Below are positions 7,787 to 18,683 of a stretch of 64,000 bases of DNA, in pieces. The DNA comes from CAVSRC01 sp963730325. Lineage in GTDB: Bacteria > Pseudomonadota > Alphaproteobacteria > Rhizobiales > Kaistiaceae. Both the position numbers and the translations under genes were made by a program. Every line of letters starts with the position of its first letter. Within the stretch, counting starts at the first letter, position 1. The notes beneath the pieces are model-generated. The model saw only the letters and a list, made by a program, of their open reading frames with translations. It made no database searches and was not told the origin of the DNA. Location: NCBI GenBank assembly GCA_963730325.1, contig CAVSRC010000019.1:372001-436000 (forward strand), in the 5' to 3' direction.

Positions 7787-8665
7787 TCAGGCGGCCGCCG
7801 CGCGCGCGATCCCGTCCAACTCGGGGATCACCGCGTCAGGCAGAACGATATCGGCCGCCGCCAGATTCTCCTTCAGATGCGCCAGCGAGGACGTGCCGGG
7901 GATCAGCAGGATGTTGGGCGCGCGGTGCAGCAGCCAGGCCAGCGCCACCTGCATCGGCGTGGTATCGAGCCGGCGGGCAACCCCGTTCAGCGTCTCCGAC
8001 TGCAACGGCGTGAAGCCGCCCAGCGGAAAGAACGGCACATAGGCAATGCCGTCGCGAGACAACTCGTCGATCGTCGCGTCGTCGTGGCGATGGGCGAGGT
8101 TGTACTGGTTCTGCACGCAGACGATCTCGGCGATGCGCCGTCCCTCCGCGATCTGCGTCGGCGTCACGCTGCTCAGCCCAATGTGGCGCACCAGACCCTG
8201 TTGCTGCATCTCGGCAAGCACGGTGACCTGCTCCTCGATCGGGCCCTCGGTCGGTTCGTGGACGCCGTAAATGCTGCGGAAGTTGACGACGTCGAGCACG
8301 TCGACACCGAGGTTGCGCAGATTGTCGTGCACCGCCTGCCTCAGCTCTTCCGGCGCAATGGCGGGCAGCCATGCGCCTTCGGCATCGCGCTTGCCGCCGA
8401 CCTTGGTGACGATGGTGAGGTCGTCGGGATAGGGCGCCAGCGCCTCGCGAATGATCTCATTGGTCACATGCGGCCCGTAGAAATCGCTGGTGTCGATGTG
8501 GTTGACGCCGCTTGCCACGGCTTCGCGCAGAACGGCGATCGCGGCTGCGCGATCCGTGGGCGGGCCGAAGACGCCCGGTCCGGCGAGCTGCATGGCGCCA
8601 TAGCCGAGCCGCTTCACGGTGCGGTCGCCGAGGGTGAATGTTCCGGATTGTTCGACGCTGCTCAT
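7787..8665 (-). CDS. pdxI: Aldo/keto reductase, YdbC/PdxI type (pyridoxal reductase-like)
   Basis: 292 residues. From memory of the family it follows E. coli YdbC (PdxI, a pyridoxal reductase) closely, for example LGYGAMQLAGPGVFGPP, NHIDTSDFYGPHVTN, GIAYVPFFPLGGFTPLQ and NILLIPGTSS. The catalytic Asp (HIDTSD), Tyr (DFYG) and Lys (TKVGG) are visible. The position that is His in many aldo/keto reductases reads VVNFRS here, as VVNLR does in YdbC. It should reduce pyridoxal with NADPH, though other aldehydes are possible. It is divergent from a LysR regulator, with an operator-like palindrome between them. Confidence 0.85.
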   Translation of the reverse strand: MSSVEQSGTFTLGDRTVKRLGYGAMQLAGPGVFGPPTDRAAAIAVLREAVASGVNHIDTSDFYGPHVTNEIIREALAPYPDDLTIVTKVGGKRDAEGAWLPAIAPEELRQAVHDNLRNLGVDVLDVVNFRSIYGVHEPTEGPIEEQVTVLAEMQQQGLVRHIGLSSVTPTQIAEGRRIAEIVCVQNQYNLAHRHDDATIDELSRDGIAYVPFFPLGGFTPLQSETLNGVARRLDTTPMQVALAWLLHRAPNILLIPGTSSLAHLKENLAAADIVLPDAVIPELDGIARAAAA

Positions 8666-8740
8666 GGTCTTTCCTCTGCCTCGTCGGTTGCAAGGTCAGC
8701 GATTTAGGTCCTTTGCCGCTGCGCGATAATCCGTTAAATA

Positions 8741-8757
8741 CCGCACATACTGTGCGG
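8741..8757. promoter_or_regulatory. Inverted-repeat operator between the pdxI-like gene and lysR
   Basis: CCGCACA-TAC-TGTGCGG is a perfect 7-bp inverted repeat. It lies 12 bases before the LysR start codon in the 103-bp divergent spacer. LysR proteins usually bind a dyad in such spacers and repress themselves from a site close to their own gene, so this is the likely autoregulatory site. Confidence 0.6.
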
Positions 8758-8768
8758 AATTTTGAACA

Positions 8769-9666
8769 ATGGATATGGACTTCTCGGATCTCGGCGCGTT
8801 CGTGGCGGTCGCCCGTGCCGGCGGCTTCCGCCAGGGTGCACGCGCCAGCGGCACCAGCGCATCGGGCCTGAGCGAGGCGGTGCGCCGGCTGGAGGCGCGG
8901 CTCGGCGTCCGGCTGCTCAACCGCACGACCCGCAGCGTTGTCCCAACCGAGGCCGGTCAGGGGCTGCTCGAACGCCTTGGCCCAGCCTTGAGCGAGGTCG
9001 AGGCGGCCCTTGACGTGGTCAACACCTATCGCGACCGGCCGGCGGGCGCACTCCGGCTGAACGTGCCGGTCAGTGCGGCGCGGCTGGTGTTGCCCAAAAT
9101 CGTTCCGCCGTTCCTGGCCGCCTATCCCGACATCCGGCTGGAGGTGATTGCGGAAGAGGGTTTCGTCGATGTGCTTGCGGCCGGTTGCGATGCCGGCATC
9201 CGCTACGGCGAGCGGCTGGAGCAGGACATGATCGCGGTGCCCATCGGCCCGCGCGCCCAGCGTTTCGCCACCGCCGCCGCGCCCGCTTACCTCGATCGCT
9301 ACGGCCGCCCTGAGCACCCGCGCGATCTGCTCGGCCACCGCTGCCTGCAGGGCCGGTTCCCGAGCGGCGCCATGATGACCTGGGAATTCGAACGCGATGG
9401 CGAGGTCGTGCAGCGTCGAACCGACCGGGCCATTGATTGTGCGCCTCGGCGGAGCGACCGACCTGCTCGTTGACGCGGCGATCGCCGGCGTCGGCATCGT
9501 CGCCCTGTTCGAGGACTGGCTGCGCCCGTACCTCGCCAGCGGCGCCCTCGAACCGGTGCTCGAACCGTGGTGGGAGAGCTTCTCCGGCCCCTTCCTCTAC
9601 TATCCCGGACGGCGCCTCGTGCCGGCTCCGCTCAGGGCCTTCATCGATTTCATCAAGACGATGTGA
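8769..9666 (+). CDS. LysR-family transcriptional regulator, +1 frameshift
   Basis: Residues 1-60 form the LysR winged helix-turn-helix (FSDLGAFVAVARAGGFRQGARASGTSASGLSEAVRRLEARLGVRLLNRTTR), followed by a periplasmic-binding-protein-like effector domain. The frame breaks near 9414: EFERDGEVVQ leads into a stop at 9473, while VEPTGPLIVRLGGATDLLVDAAIAGVGI continues one base over and ends at 9666. Dropping the C at 9414 gives a normal 298-residue LysR. It is divergent from the aldo/keto reductase, which is its probable target. Confidence 0.88.
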
Positions 9667-9716
9667 CCGGGCCCTCACGCGCAGGCCATCGCGCAACGGC
9701 GATGCGGCCGCCGGCA

Positions 9717-10530
9717 CTACGACGCTTCTTGCAGCGTGATGGCGTCCGGGAGCGGCGCCACCTCGGGTTTGCCGCCCTTGTGAGGCGAAGCCCCAGCGGT
9801 CGCGCCCGGCGCGCTTGGCAGCATAGACGGCGTCGTCGGCCGCCTTCAGGAGCTTGTCGATGCCCTGGCCCGGCTCGCGGAAGGCGACACCGATGCTGAC
9901 GGTGACCGGGTCGAGGCGCTCGCCCGCGCCGACGCTGCGATGCACCTGGTTGCAGATGCGCTCCGCCAGCCGGGCGATCACGCTGGGCGCCAGTCCGTCG
10001 ACCAAAGCCACGAACTCCTCGCCGCCCAGCCGCGCCACGATCCAGCGCGGCGCTGCGGCCGAGGTCACCTCCGCCAGGATCGTATCGGCGACGCGCTTCA
10101 ACACCATGTCGCCGTGGTCGTGGCCGAAACTGTCGTTGACGTGCTTGAACTTGTCGACGTCGATCATCATCGCGGTCAAAGGGGTGCCGACAATGGCCTG
10201 GCGCTTGACGACGGTGCGGGCGAATTCGAAGAAGGCGCGCCGGTTGGGCAGATCGGTCAGCGCATCGACGTGCGCCTGGCGCTCGAGTTCGGCGTGCAAC
10301 TCGCGCTGGCTGCGCATGGCCAGAAGCAGCGGATAGAAGAGCGCTGGAACACCGGCTGAAGGTATCCCCAGAGACAAAACGAACGCCAGGGGGAAGAGCT
10401 CGATGCCCTCCAAACGAAACGACACCACGACCACACCGAGCGAGAACGCTGCCACGACGATCAGAACAACCAGTGTCGTCAGCAAGGGATGCCGCACGGC
10501 AAAACCAAAGTTCGGCGCCGCTTTCTTCAT
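9717..10530 (-). CDS. Membrane diguanylate cyclase (GGDEF), +1 frameshift near the C-terminus
   Basis: Two N-terminal membrane segments (about residues 15-37 and 44-70) precede a GGDEF domain (VDALTDLPNRRAFFEF ... RLGGEEFVAL ... YAAKRAGRDRWGF). The GGEEF active site is intact. The inhibitory RxxD site before it is not seen (RWIV). The frame runs on past GFAS for another 200 residues opposite lysR, which is implausible. Dropping one base near 9780 gives GFASKGGKPEVAPLPDAITL and a stop at 9717, a 270-residue protein that does not overlap lysR. It makes cyclic di-GMP from GTP. Confidence 0.85.
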
Positions 10531-10780
10531 GACATCAGGTCTAGTTTGAGACGACCGAACATTCGGTTAGGGGCTGTCGTCAATTTTCGGTTAACGGACT
10601 CTGGGTCGTGGTCGGGGAGCGGCAACGATATGGCCAATACCGGCCGCACTCCGTCATTGATCTCACGCACGCAAGCCTCCCTCCCCGACGTTGGGACGAG
10701 GGTGTCTCCGATTCTGTTGAAGGTTCCCTTGTCGCGGTCGTTACAATTTGAACGATCGCGCGTTGCAGCCGCGAGGGGCG

Positions 10781-13525
<2,745 letters not shown>

Positions 13526-14066
13526 AACGGACCTGGGAATCAGTGAAAACGCTAGGCGGAATCTAGGGTTTCAGGGGGTGGAAGGCAAGGGCGGGAGACA
13601 ATATTGACCCCGATTATTCCCGTGCAATATCAGCGGGTTATGGCATCGCGACCTATCGAATGCGGCCCGCTTTGTCCGCCTTGGCCCTCAAGTGCTTTGT
13701 GCGCCCTAAATGGATCCCCACGTTCGCAGTCGCACAACTTTGGCACGAGTTGAGCGAACACCCTCATGTCACCAATGCTTATCTCGATATGGTCGAACAC
13801 TGCATCGTCGATATCGGCGGCCCGACGACAGAACACGATCCGATATTCTCTCTGACCGCACCGATACGGCCCTCAAAACGCATGCGGGACCTTCAGCGCT
13901 TGTTTGGTCGTCCCCTCTCCCCTTGCGGGAGAGGGACAGGGTGAGGGGTACTGGCAAGGCCGTGCCTTCACCCCTCACCCGGACCGCTGCGCGGTCCACC
14001 CTCTCCCGCGCAAGCGGGACGAGGATGTTCGTGCGCCGTGCTCGCGGGCGAACGCGCAACCGCCCC
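13526..14066. other. Gene-free region upstream of gyrA
   Basis: 541 bases with no convincing gene. Short open frames on both strands (such as 13660-13944 and 13630-13836) have no ribosome site or recognisable protein pattern. The right part holds a palindromic repeat (13908-14022). The left part should carry the gyrA promoter, but no clear element was found. Confidence 0.6.
13908..14022. repeat. GC-rich palindromic repeat, family B
   Basis: Two facing hairpin modules: CCCCTCTCCCC-TTGC-GGGAGAGGG with GGGTGAGGGG, then CCCCTCACCC, GGACCGCTGCGCGGTCC and CCCTCTCCCGC-GCAA-GCGGGA. Related modules occur at 14899-14960 and 17430-17515. This style of intergenic palindrome is common in Hyphomicrobiales genomes. 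Confidence 0.7.
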
Positions 14067-14840
14067 CTACTCCTCCTCCAGCCGCTCCGCGACGAACCCC
14101 TCCGGATCGGCCCAGAATTCCCGCATCAGGCGGAAGTGGTCGGTGTCCTCCACCGACACCGGCGCCAGCCCGCCGCGCGTGAGCTGGAGCAGTTGCGCCT
14201 CCGGATAGGCCATCAGCATCGGCGCGTGGGTGGCCATGATCACCTGGACGATGCCGGACTGCTCGATCCGCCTCAGCAGCTTGAGGAATTCCACCTGGCG
14301 CGAGGGCGAGAGCGCCGCCTCCGGCTCGTCGAAGATGAACAGGCCCTGCCGGTGGCAGCGCTCCTCGAAGAAGCGCAGGAAGCCCTCGCCGTGCGAGTGC
14401 GAGAGATAGTCCGGCGGCGGCCCGCCGAGCGGCTCCCGCGCCGCCTCGTCGAGATAGCGGGCGACCGTGAAGAAGCTTTCGGCGCGGAAGAACCAGCCGT
14501 TGGTGAGCTTGGGCAGCCATGAGGCGCGGAGCGCCTTCGCCAGCGCCGCGCCGGTCGTCTCCAGCGCGCGGCTGTGATCCACCGGCCGATAGCCCTTGCC
14601 GCCGCCGGCCTGGTCGAAGCCGGCGAGGTCGGCGATCGCTTCCAGCAGCGTCGATTTCCCCGTGCCGTTCTCGCCGACGATGATCGTGATCGACCGGTCG
14701 AAGGCGAGATCGAAATCCTCGCCGAGGAACGGCAGCGAGAAGGGATAGGGCCTCGCCTCCGGCACCTTGTCCACGTCGAGCCACACGCGCTTCAAATAGG
14801 GAGCACGGAGTTTGATCGGTCGCTTGCGCATATAGGCCAT
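14067..14840 (-). CDS. AAA family ATPase (AAA_21 / ABC-like ATP-binding protein)
   Basis: 257 residues, all of it one ATP-binding domain. Walker A is GENGTGKST (residues 56-64), Walker B is LFIFDEPEAALS (from about 167) and the switch histidine is in ATHAP (His205). FLRFFEERC and PSRQVEFLKLL resemble the AAA_21 group related to SMC and OLD proteins. No membrane segment or nuclease domain is present and no partner gene is adjacent, so the function is unknown. Stand-alone proteins of this type occur widely in bacteria. It is flanked by palindromic repeats on both sides. Confidence 0.75.
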   Translation of the reverse strand: MAYMRKRPIKLRAPYLKRVWLDVDKVPEARPYPFSLPFLGEDFDLAFDRSITIIVGENGTGKSTLLEAIADLAGFDQAGGGKGYRPVDHSRALETTGAALAKALRASWLPKLTNGWFFRAESFFTVARYLDEAAREPLGGPPPDYLSHSHGEGFLRFFEERCHRQGLFIFDEPEAALSPSRQVEFLKLLRRIEQSGIVQVIMATHAPMLMAYPEAQLLQLTRGGLAPVSVEDTDHFRLMREFWADPEGFVAERLEEE

Positions 14841-14898
14841 ACGGCGAGTCAGCCCGCGCCGTCGGTCGTGTCAAGGCGCGCCCGTGCGCGCGGCAGGC

Positions 14899-14960
14899 AC
14901 CCTCCCTCCCCCGCGTGAGTGCGGGGAGGGTGGCGAGGCCGAAGGCCGAGCCGGGTGGGG
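14899..14960. repeat. GC-rich palindromic repeat, family B (short copy)
   Basis: CACCCTCCCTCCCCCGC-GTGAGT-GCGGGGAGGGTG is a long imperfect hairpin, followed by GGCGAGGCCGAAGGCCGAGCC. It shares modules with the copies at 13908 and 17430 and fills part of the spacer between the divergent ATPase and oxidoreductase genes. Confidence 0.6.
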
Positions 14961-15129
14961 GCAACACGTTCCATGGATGGAACAACAGGCTGCGACGATG
15001 CGGCGAACGCCAGACCCCGGTTACCTCGACGTAACTCTCTCACCCGAAGGTGCCGTCTTCCCCGCAGCCCAGCGAACGGTACCTATACGCCGCCGTCCTT
15101 CCACGGCGGGTGTCCACAGGAGCGCGACC

Positions 15130-16017
15130 TTGAACAAATTCATCGACAGCACCATCGGCGTGACCGGCGCCAGCGGCAATCTCGGCCGCCACGTGGTGGA
15201 GCATCTGCGCCAGGCGGGCGCCAGGCGGATCGTCGCCATCAGCCGCAAGCCCGACAAGCTCGGTGATCTCGCCGGGCCCGGCGTGGAGCTGCGCGCCGGC
15301 TCTTTCGACGAGCCCGCCGGCCTCGCCGCCGCCTTCGCCGGTGTCGAGCGCCTGCTCGTCATCTCGACCGACACCCTGGCCGACCGCGCCGCGCAGCACA
15401 TCGCCGGCTTCGACGCGGCTCTCAAGGCGGGCGTGCGCCACGTCGCCTACACCAGCATCACCAGCCCCTACCCCGACGCGCACCCCGATGCGATCGTCCC
15501 CAATTCGCACTACTGGACCGAGGCGCGGATCGCGGCCAGCGGGATCGACTTCTCGATCCTGCGCGACAACCTCTATACCGATTTCCTGCTCGCCAGCGCG
15601 CATCACGCCGTCGCCAGCGGCACGCTCTACCATGCCGCCGGCGCCGGCCGGCGCGCCTACGTCACGCGAGAGGATTGCGCCGCTGCCGCGGCCGCCGCGC
15701 TGCTCGATGGCGAAGGCAAGCGCATCTATGACATCTGTGGGCCGGAGGCGATCTCCGGCGACGATCTCGCCGCCATCCTCGCCGATATCTCCGGCAAGCC
15801 GGTCAAGGCCGTGAACGTCCCGCCGGAAGGCTTCGCCGCCGGTCTCAAGCAGGCGAATCTGCCGCCTCCCGTGATCGGCATGCTCACCCGCTTCGAAACC
15901 GACGCCGCCAAGGGCTACCTTGCCATCGTCTCCGGCGCCTTCGAGGAACTCACCGGCCGCAAGCCGCGCTCGGTGGCCGATTTTCTCGCCGCGCACAAGA
16001 GCGCCATCGTCGATTGA
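15130..16017 (+). CDS. NmrA-like NAD(P)H:quinone oxidoreductase (QorB-like)
   Basis: 295 residues from a TTG start at 15130, chosen because AGGAGCG lies six bases upstream; no ATG or GTG fits better. The Rossmann motif GASGNLGRHVVEHL is at the N-terminus. VERLLVISTDTLADRAAQH, YTSI and AAGAGRRAYVTREDCAAAAAAAL follow the pattern of QorB/NmrA-type atypical short-chain dehydrogenases, which reduce quinones or sense NAD(P). The usual Tyr-x3-Lys catalytic pair is not seen, as expected for this group. It stands alone between repeats; substrate is inferred only. Confidence 0.83.
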   Translation: MNKFIDSTIGVTGASGNLGRHVVEHLRQAGARRIVAISRKPDKLGDLAGPGVELRAGSFDEPAGLAAAFAGVERLLVISTDTLADRAAQHIAGFDAALKAGVRHVAYTSITSPYPDAHPDAIVPNSHYWTEARIAASGIDFSILRDNLYTDFLLASAHHAVASGTLYHAAGAGRRAYVTREDCAAAAAAALLDGEGKRIYDICGPEAISGDDLAAILADISGKPVKAVNVPPEGFAAGLKQANLPPPVIGMLTRFETDAAKGYLAIVSGAFEELTGRKPRSVADFLAAHKSAIVD

Positions 16018-16084
16018 ACCGGCCGGGCGCCGTGGCCCGCGCGGCGCTCGCTCACGCTCCATCCGGGCACGGTAGCCCCTCCCC

Positions 16085-16191
16085 CGTCATCCTCCGGCGA
16101 GGCGAAGCCGAGACCGGAGGATCGCCGTCCGCCGGCACAGCGTGCGCTGTCCTTGCAGCAGGCCGATCCTCCGCTTTCGCGGAGGATGACG
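16085..16191. repeat. Palindromic intergenic repeat, family A (copy 2)
   Basis: Same module order as 3881-3986: CGTCATCCTCCGG, GACCGGAGGATCG, then ATCCTCCGC-TTTC-GCGGAGGAT and GACG. The end modules are identical in the two copies; the middle differs. Confidence 0.8.
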
Positions 16192-16247
16192 GAGGGAATG
16201 CGTCCGGGGGAACGCAACCGCCCTTCCCCCTCCTCCACACCCACCCA

Positions 16248-16276
16248 TTGCTATTCTCCCCCGCACCACCTATGTG
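16248..16276 (+). promoter_or_regulatory. Promoter of the first csp gene
   Basis: TTGCTA, a 17-base spacer, then TATGTG, about 147 bases before the start codon. The second csp gene has TTGTGT-17-TATATG at the same relative place, which supports both as sigma-70-type promoters. Transcription should begin near 16283. Confidence 0.65.
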
Positions 16277-16283
16277 CAGAGCG

Positions 16284-16423
16284 TTCCAGATTTGCTCTGC
16301 CTTGCTGCAGCTAGCCCTATCGGCCCTTCCTCAAGTCAACGCGAAACTCGAATACGACAGCCGGCGAATGGTCGCCGGCCGCAATGACGCGTTGCCGCGT
16401 TACACCCAAAGGAAGACCTCAAA
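16284..16423 (+). promoter_or_regulatory. Conserved structured 5' leader of the first csp gene
   Basis: About 140 bases from the predicted start site to the ATG. It begins TTCCAGATTTGCTCTGCCTT and continues through GCTGCAGCTA. Further on it has GTCAACGCGAAACTCG, a hairpin CCGGCGA-ATGG-TCGCCGG (16361-16378) and a second hairpin ACGCG-TTGC-CGCGT, then AAGGAAG before the start. The same blocks in the same order precede the second csp gene (18237-18375). Long structured leaders control translation of cold-shock mRNAs in other bacteria; a thermosensor role here is inferred. Confidence 0.6.
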
Positions 16424-16627
16424 ATGGCTACTGGTACCGTGAAATTCTTCAATACGCAGAAGGGCTTCGGCTTCATCGAGCGGACCGATGGCGAGAAGGA
16501 CGTGTTCGTCCACATCTCCGCCGTCGAGAACGCCGGCATGAGCACGCTGAACGAAGGCCAGAAGCTCAGCTTCGATGTGGTCAATGAGCGCGGCAAGGAT
16601 GCCGCCGCCAACCTGCACAACGTCTGA
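16424..16627 (+). CDS. Cold-shock domain protein (copy 1)
   Basis: 67 residues, a single CspA-type OB fold that binds single-stranded RNA and DNA. RNP1 is KGFGFIE and RNP2 is DVFVHI. It differs from the copy at 18376 at only a few positions, such as ERTDGEKD against EPSDGSKD. Promoter, leader and terminator are also shared in form with that copy, so the whole transcription unit was duplicated. The lysine- and glycine-rich start MATGTVKFFNTQKG is typical of alphaproteobacterial Csp proteins. Likely an RNA chaperone under stress or cold. Confidence 0.96.
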   Translation: MATGTVKFFNTQKGFGFIERTDGEKDVFVHISAVENAGMSTLNEGQKLSFDVVNERGKDAAANLHNV

Positions 16628-16660
16628 ACTTCAGCGCAGCTCGCATAGCCTGAAGAGTGA

Positions 16661-16690
16661 AGAGCCCGGCGCCCTCGCGCCGGGCTCTTT
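16661..16690 (+). terminator. Rho-independent terminator of csp copy 1
   Basis: AGAGCCCGGCGC-CCTC-GCGCCGGGCTCT then TT. A 12-bp perfect stem starts 33 bases past the stop codon. The csp copy 2 terminator has the same core. Confidence 0.88.
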
Positions 16691-16848
16691 CATTGTGGCG
16701 GTGCCGCATCCTCCTCAGCCTCGCGCCGAAACGGTGTGTGAGCGAGTGGCCTTCCCCTTCCGTCTCCCCCATCCTCGCCCGACCTGATCGCGCTTGAGTC
16801 GGCGTCGCCCGGTCCCATGCGATCGACCGCACGCAGAGGCTTGGCCCC

Positions 16849-17355
16849 ATGCTTCTCGCCCACCGTCTCACCCGCCGGAACTGGCTCTTCGCGGCGCAGA
16901 TCGTCGTCGCCTGCACGGTCACCTGGTTCGTCAGCAGCGTGCTGATCTATGGCGCGATCGACATCAGGAACGAGATGCTCGGCTCCATGTGGGCGGTGAT
17001 CGCGACGATCTTCGTCCTCAAGGAGAGCCACGCCGAGAGCCTCAAGGCCGGCCTCGTGCGCATTGCCGCCACGCTCTCCAGCGTCGCGGTCTGCTTCCTC
17101 TATTTCCTGTTCCTGCCGTTCAATCCGCTGGGCATGGTCGCGCTGATCGGCGCCGGCTACCTGATCGCCAACGCCCTCGGCCGGCCGGAGGACGCGGTCA
17201 CCACCGGCATCACCATCGCCGTGGTCATGGTCGTCGGCGGGCTGGAGCCCGCGACCGCGCTCACCGAACCGCTCTGGCGCCTGCTCGATACGCTGGTCGG
17301 GTCGGCCGTCGCCATCGCCGCGGCGTGGAGCGCCGCGCGTTTCGTCAGGGTCTGA
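16849..17355 (+). CDS. FUSC / aromatic acid exporter family membrane protein
   Basis: 168 residues with about five hydrophobic segments: LFAAQIVVACTVTWFVSSVL, MWAVIATIFVL, LSSVAVCFLYFLFLP, MVALIGAGYLIANAL and TIAVVMVVGGL, ending in LLDTLVGSAVAIAAAW. The order, one segment with WAVIA, a charged LKAGLVRI helix, then the final RLLDTLVGS, matches the N-terminal membrane half of FUSC/ArAE proteins, which export aromatic acids. The cytoplasmic half is missing, as in the short family members. Start chosen at the first ATG before LLAHRLTRRNW. Substrate unknown. Confidence 0.72.
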   Translation: MLLAHRLTRRNWLFAAQIVVACTVTWFVSSVLIYGAIDIRNEMLGSMWAVIATIFVLKESHAESLKAGLVRIAATLSSVAVCFLYFLFLPFNPLGMVALIGAGYLIANALGRPEDAVTTGITIAVVMVVGGLEPATALTEPLWRLLDTLVGSAVAIAAAWSAARFVRV

Positions 17356-18200
17356 TTGCGCCCGTGGCTTCGGCCAGCCCCACGAACGTTTGCCGCATTC
17401 GTCCCCTCGTTGGAACGACGGCTCGCAGCGCTCTCCCCCTCCACCCTTGCGGGGGAGGGCTTAGCGTCTTGGGAGCGTAGCGACCTGGAGGCGAAGGGAG
17501 GGGGGTGCGGGCAAGGCCGCGCCATTGTCCCGCCAATTCGACGTGCCGAAAAATACTTATCCCCGCCCCCTGAACCACCCCCATATTGGTTGGCATCCTC
17601 GCTCGAATGAGGGGCGTCTCCGGAGGCGTCTTGAGATGGAGCGGGGTGCGGCGCCCCCGCGCACCGGATTCGCTTATCCGGCCCTCGGGGCGTTCCCGGC
17701 GGGACCGTCGGCACTACGACCGGCCGCCCTCAGGGCTTGAACCCGGCGCCAATGCCGGGCGAAGCGCTCGCCGGGAGACGAAAGAAAATCGCCGCGGCGG
17801 GCGCTCGGGTCGAGTGCCCCCAGTTTTCGCGGAGTAACCGCACGGCATTCGCCGGGCGCCCGCCACCCCCTCGTCACGAGGGGAGCGTTCTTTGAAAGGT
17901 CAAAACCCGGTGCGAAACCGCGCGCGGGAATGAGAGGGTGTGCCCGTTCCTCGTCATGGCCGGGCTCGTCCCGGCCATCCACGTCTTTCTCCGTGGCAAT
18001 GCCGCAAGGCGTGGATCACCGGGACAAGCCCGGTGATGACGGGAGGGGACGTGCGATCCCACCTCCGACGCCAGGGATGGCCGGGTGCCCCGTCGGCGAC
18101 AGGCGCTTGATGCCGGTTACGCTAAGCCCCCCGGCCCGATCGGAGGCCGGCGCGACGACTGCCAACATGGCGCATGGCCCCACTCTCCCACACCCTGCCA
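17356..18200. other. Gene-free, repeat-rich region
   Basis: 845 bases between the FUSC gene and the second csp promoter. Open frames here are short, overlap on all frames and have no protein pattern. It contains a family B palindrome at about 17430-17515 (CCTTGCGGGGGAGGG with a related arm AGGGAGGGGGG) and the family C repeat at 17954-18045. The rest shows nothing I can name. Confidence 0.6.
17954..18045. repeat. Palindromic intergenic repeat, family C
   Basis: CGTCATGGCCGGGC-TC-GTCCCGGCCATCCACG and, facing it, CGTGGATCACCGGGACAAGC then CCGGTGATGACG. Two inverted modules with CGTCATGG/GATGACG ends enclose a short spacer (TCTTTCTCCGTGGCAATGCC). This is a form familiar in Hyphomicrobiales genomes. 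Only one copy is in the window. Confidence 0.7.
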
Positions 18201-18229
18201 TTGTGTTTCACCGCCACAACGCCTATATG
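18201..18229 (+). promoter_or_regulatory. Promoter of the second csp gene
   Basis: TTGTGT, a 17-base spacer, then TATATG, about 146 bases before the start codon. Same geometry as the promoter of csp copy 1 at 16248-16276. Confidence 0.68.
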
Positions 18230-18236
18230 CGCCGGG

Positions 18237-18375
18237 TTCCAGATTTGCTCTGCCTTGCTGCAGCTACCCCCGGTGGGGGCTTCCTCAGGTCAACGCGAAA
18301 CTCGGATCGACGGCCCGGCGAATGGTCGCCGGCCACATCAAACGCGTTGCCGCGTTACAGAAGGAAGACAGCCAC
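18237..18375 (+). promoter_or_regulatory. Conserved structured 5' leader of the second csp gene
   Basis: Carries the same ordered blocks as 16284-16423: the TTCCAGATTTGCTCTGCCTT block through GCTGCAGCTA, GTCAACGCGAAACTCG, the hairpin CCGGCGA-ATGG-TCGCCGG (18315-18332), the hairpin ACGCG-TTGC-CGCGT, then AAGGAAG. It also has an extra CCCCC-GGT-GGGGG hairpin early in the leader. Conservation of non-coding sequence between the two paralogues is the evidence for function. Confidence 0.6.
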
Positions 18376-18579
18376 ATGGCTACGGGTACCGTGAAATTCT
18401 TCAACACCCAGAAGGGCTTCGGCTTCATCGAGCCGAGCGACGGCTCGAAGGACGTGTTCGTCCATATCTCCGCCGTCGAGCGCGCCGGCATGACCACGCT
18501 GCGCGAGGGCCAGAAGCTCAGCTTCGATGTGGTCAGCGAGCGTGGCAAGACCAACGCCGCCAACCTCCAGGAAGCCTGA
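18376..18579 (+). CDS. Cold-shock domain protein (copy 2)
   Basis: 67 residues with RNP1 KGFGFIE and RNP2 DVFVHI on one cold-shock OB fold. It is nearly the same as the protein at 16424-16627. Start at 18376 is fixed by the AAGGAAG site and by the conserved MATGTVKFFNTQKG. A likely RNA chaperone. Together with its leader and terminator it forms a duplicate of the first csp unit, separated from it by the FUSC gene and a repeat-rich spacer. Confidence 0.96.
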   Translation: MATGTVKFFNTQKGFGFIEPSDGSKDVFVHISAVERAGMTTLREGQKLSFDVVSERGKTNAANLQEA

Positions 18580-18606
18580 TCGTCAGTGCAGTACGCATAG
18601 ACTGAC

Positions 18607-18638
18607 GAGCCCGGCGCCCCTCGCGCCGGGCTTTTTTG
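18607..18638 (+). terminator. Rho-independent terminator of csp copy 2
   Basis: GAGCCCGGCGC-CCCTC-GCGCCGGGC followed by TTTTTTG, 27 bases past the stop. The stem core is shared with the copy 1 terminator. Confidence 0.9.
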
Positions 18639-18683
18639 TTTCCGCCGACCGGAGACAGTATCGACAAGGAAGGAGACCGGCCG

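Noticed and set aside
9070..10530. A 486-residue GGDEF protein extending over the lysR gene
   Set aside because: After GFAS the sequence turns into Arg/Pro/Gly-rich antisense of lysR. Dropping one base near 9780 gives a clean end at 9717 with no overlap.
13660..13944. A 94-residue open frame upstream of gyrA
   Set aside because: No ribosome site or recognisable sequence; its end runs into a palindromic repeat and another frame overlaps it on the opposite strand.
17930..18394. A 154-residue open frame running into the second csp leader
   Set aside because: It crosses the family C repeat and the csp promoter and leader, and has no protein pattern.
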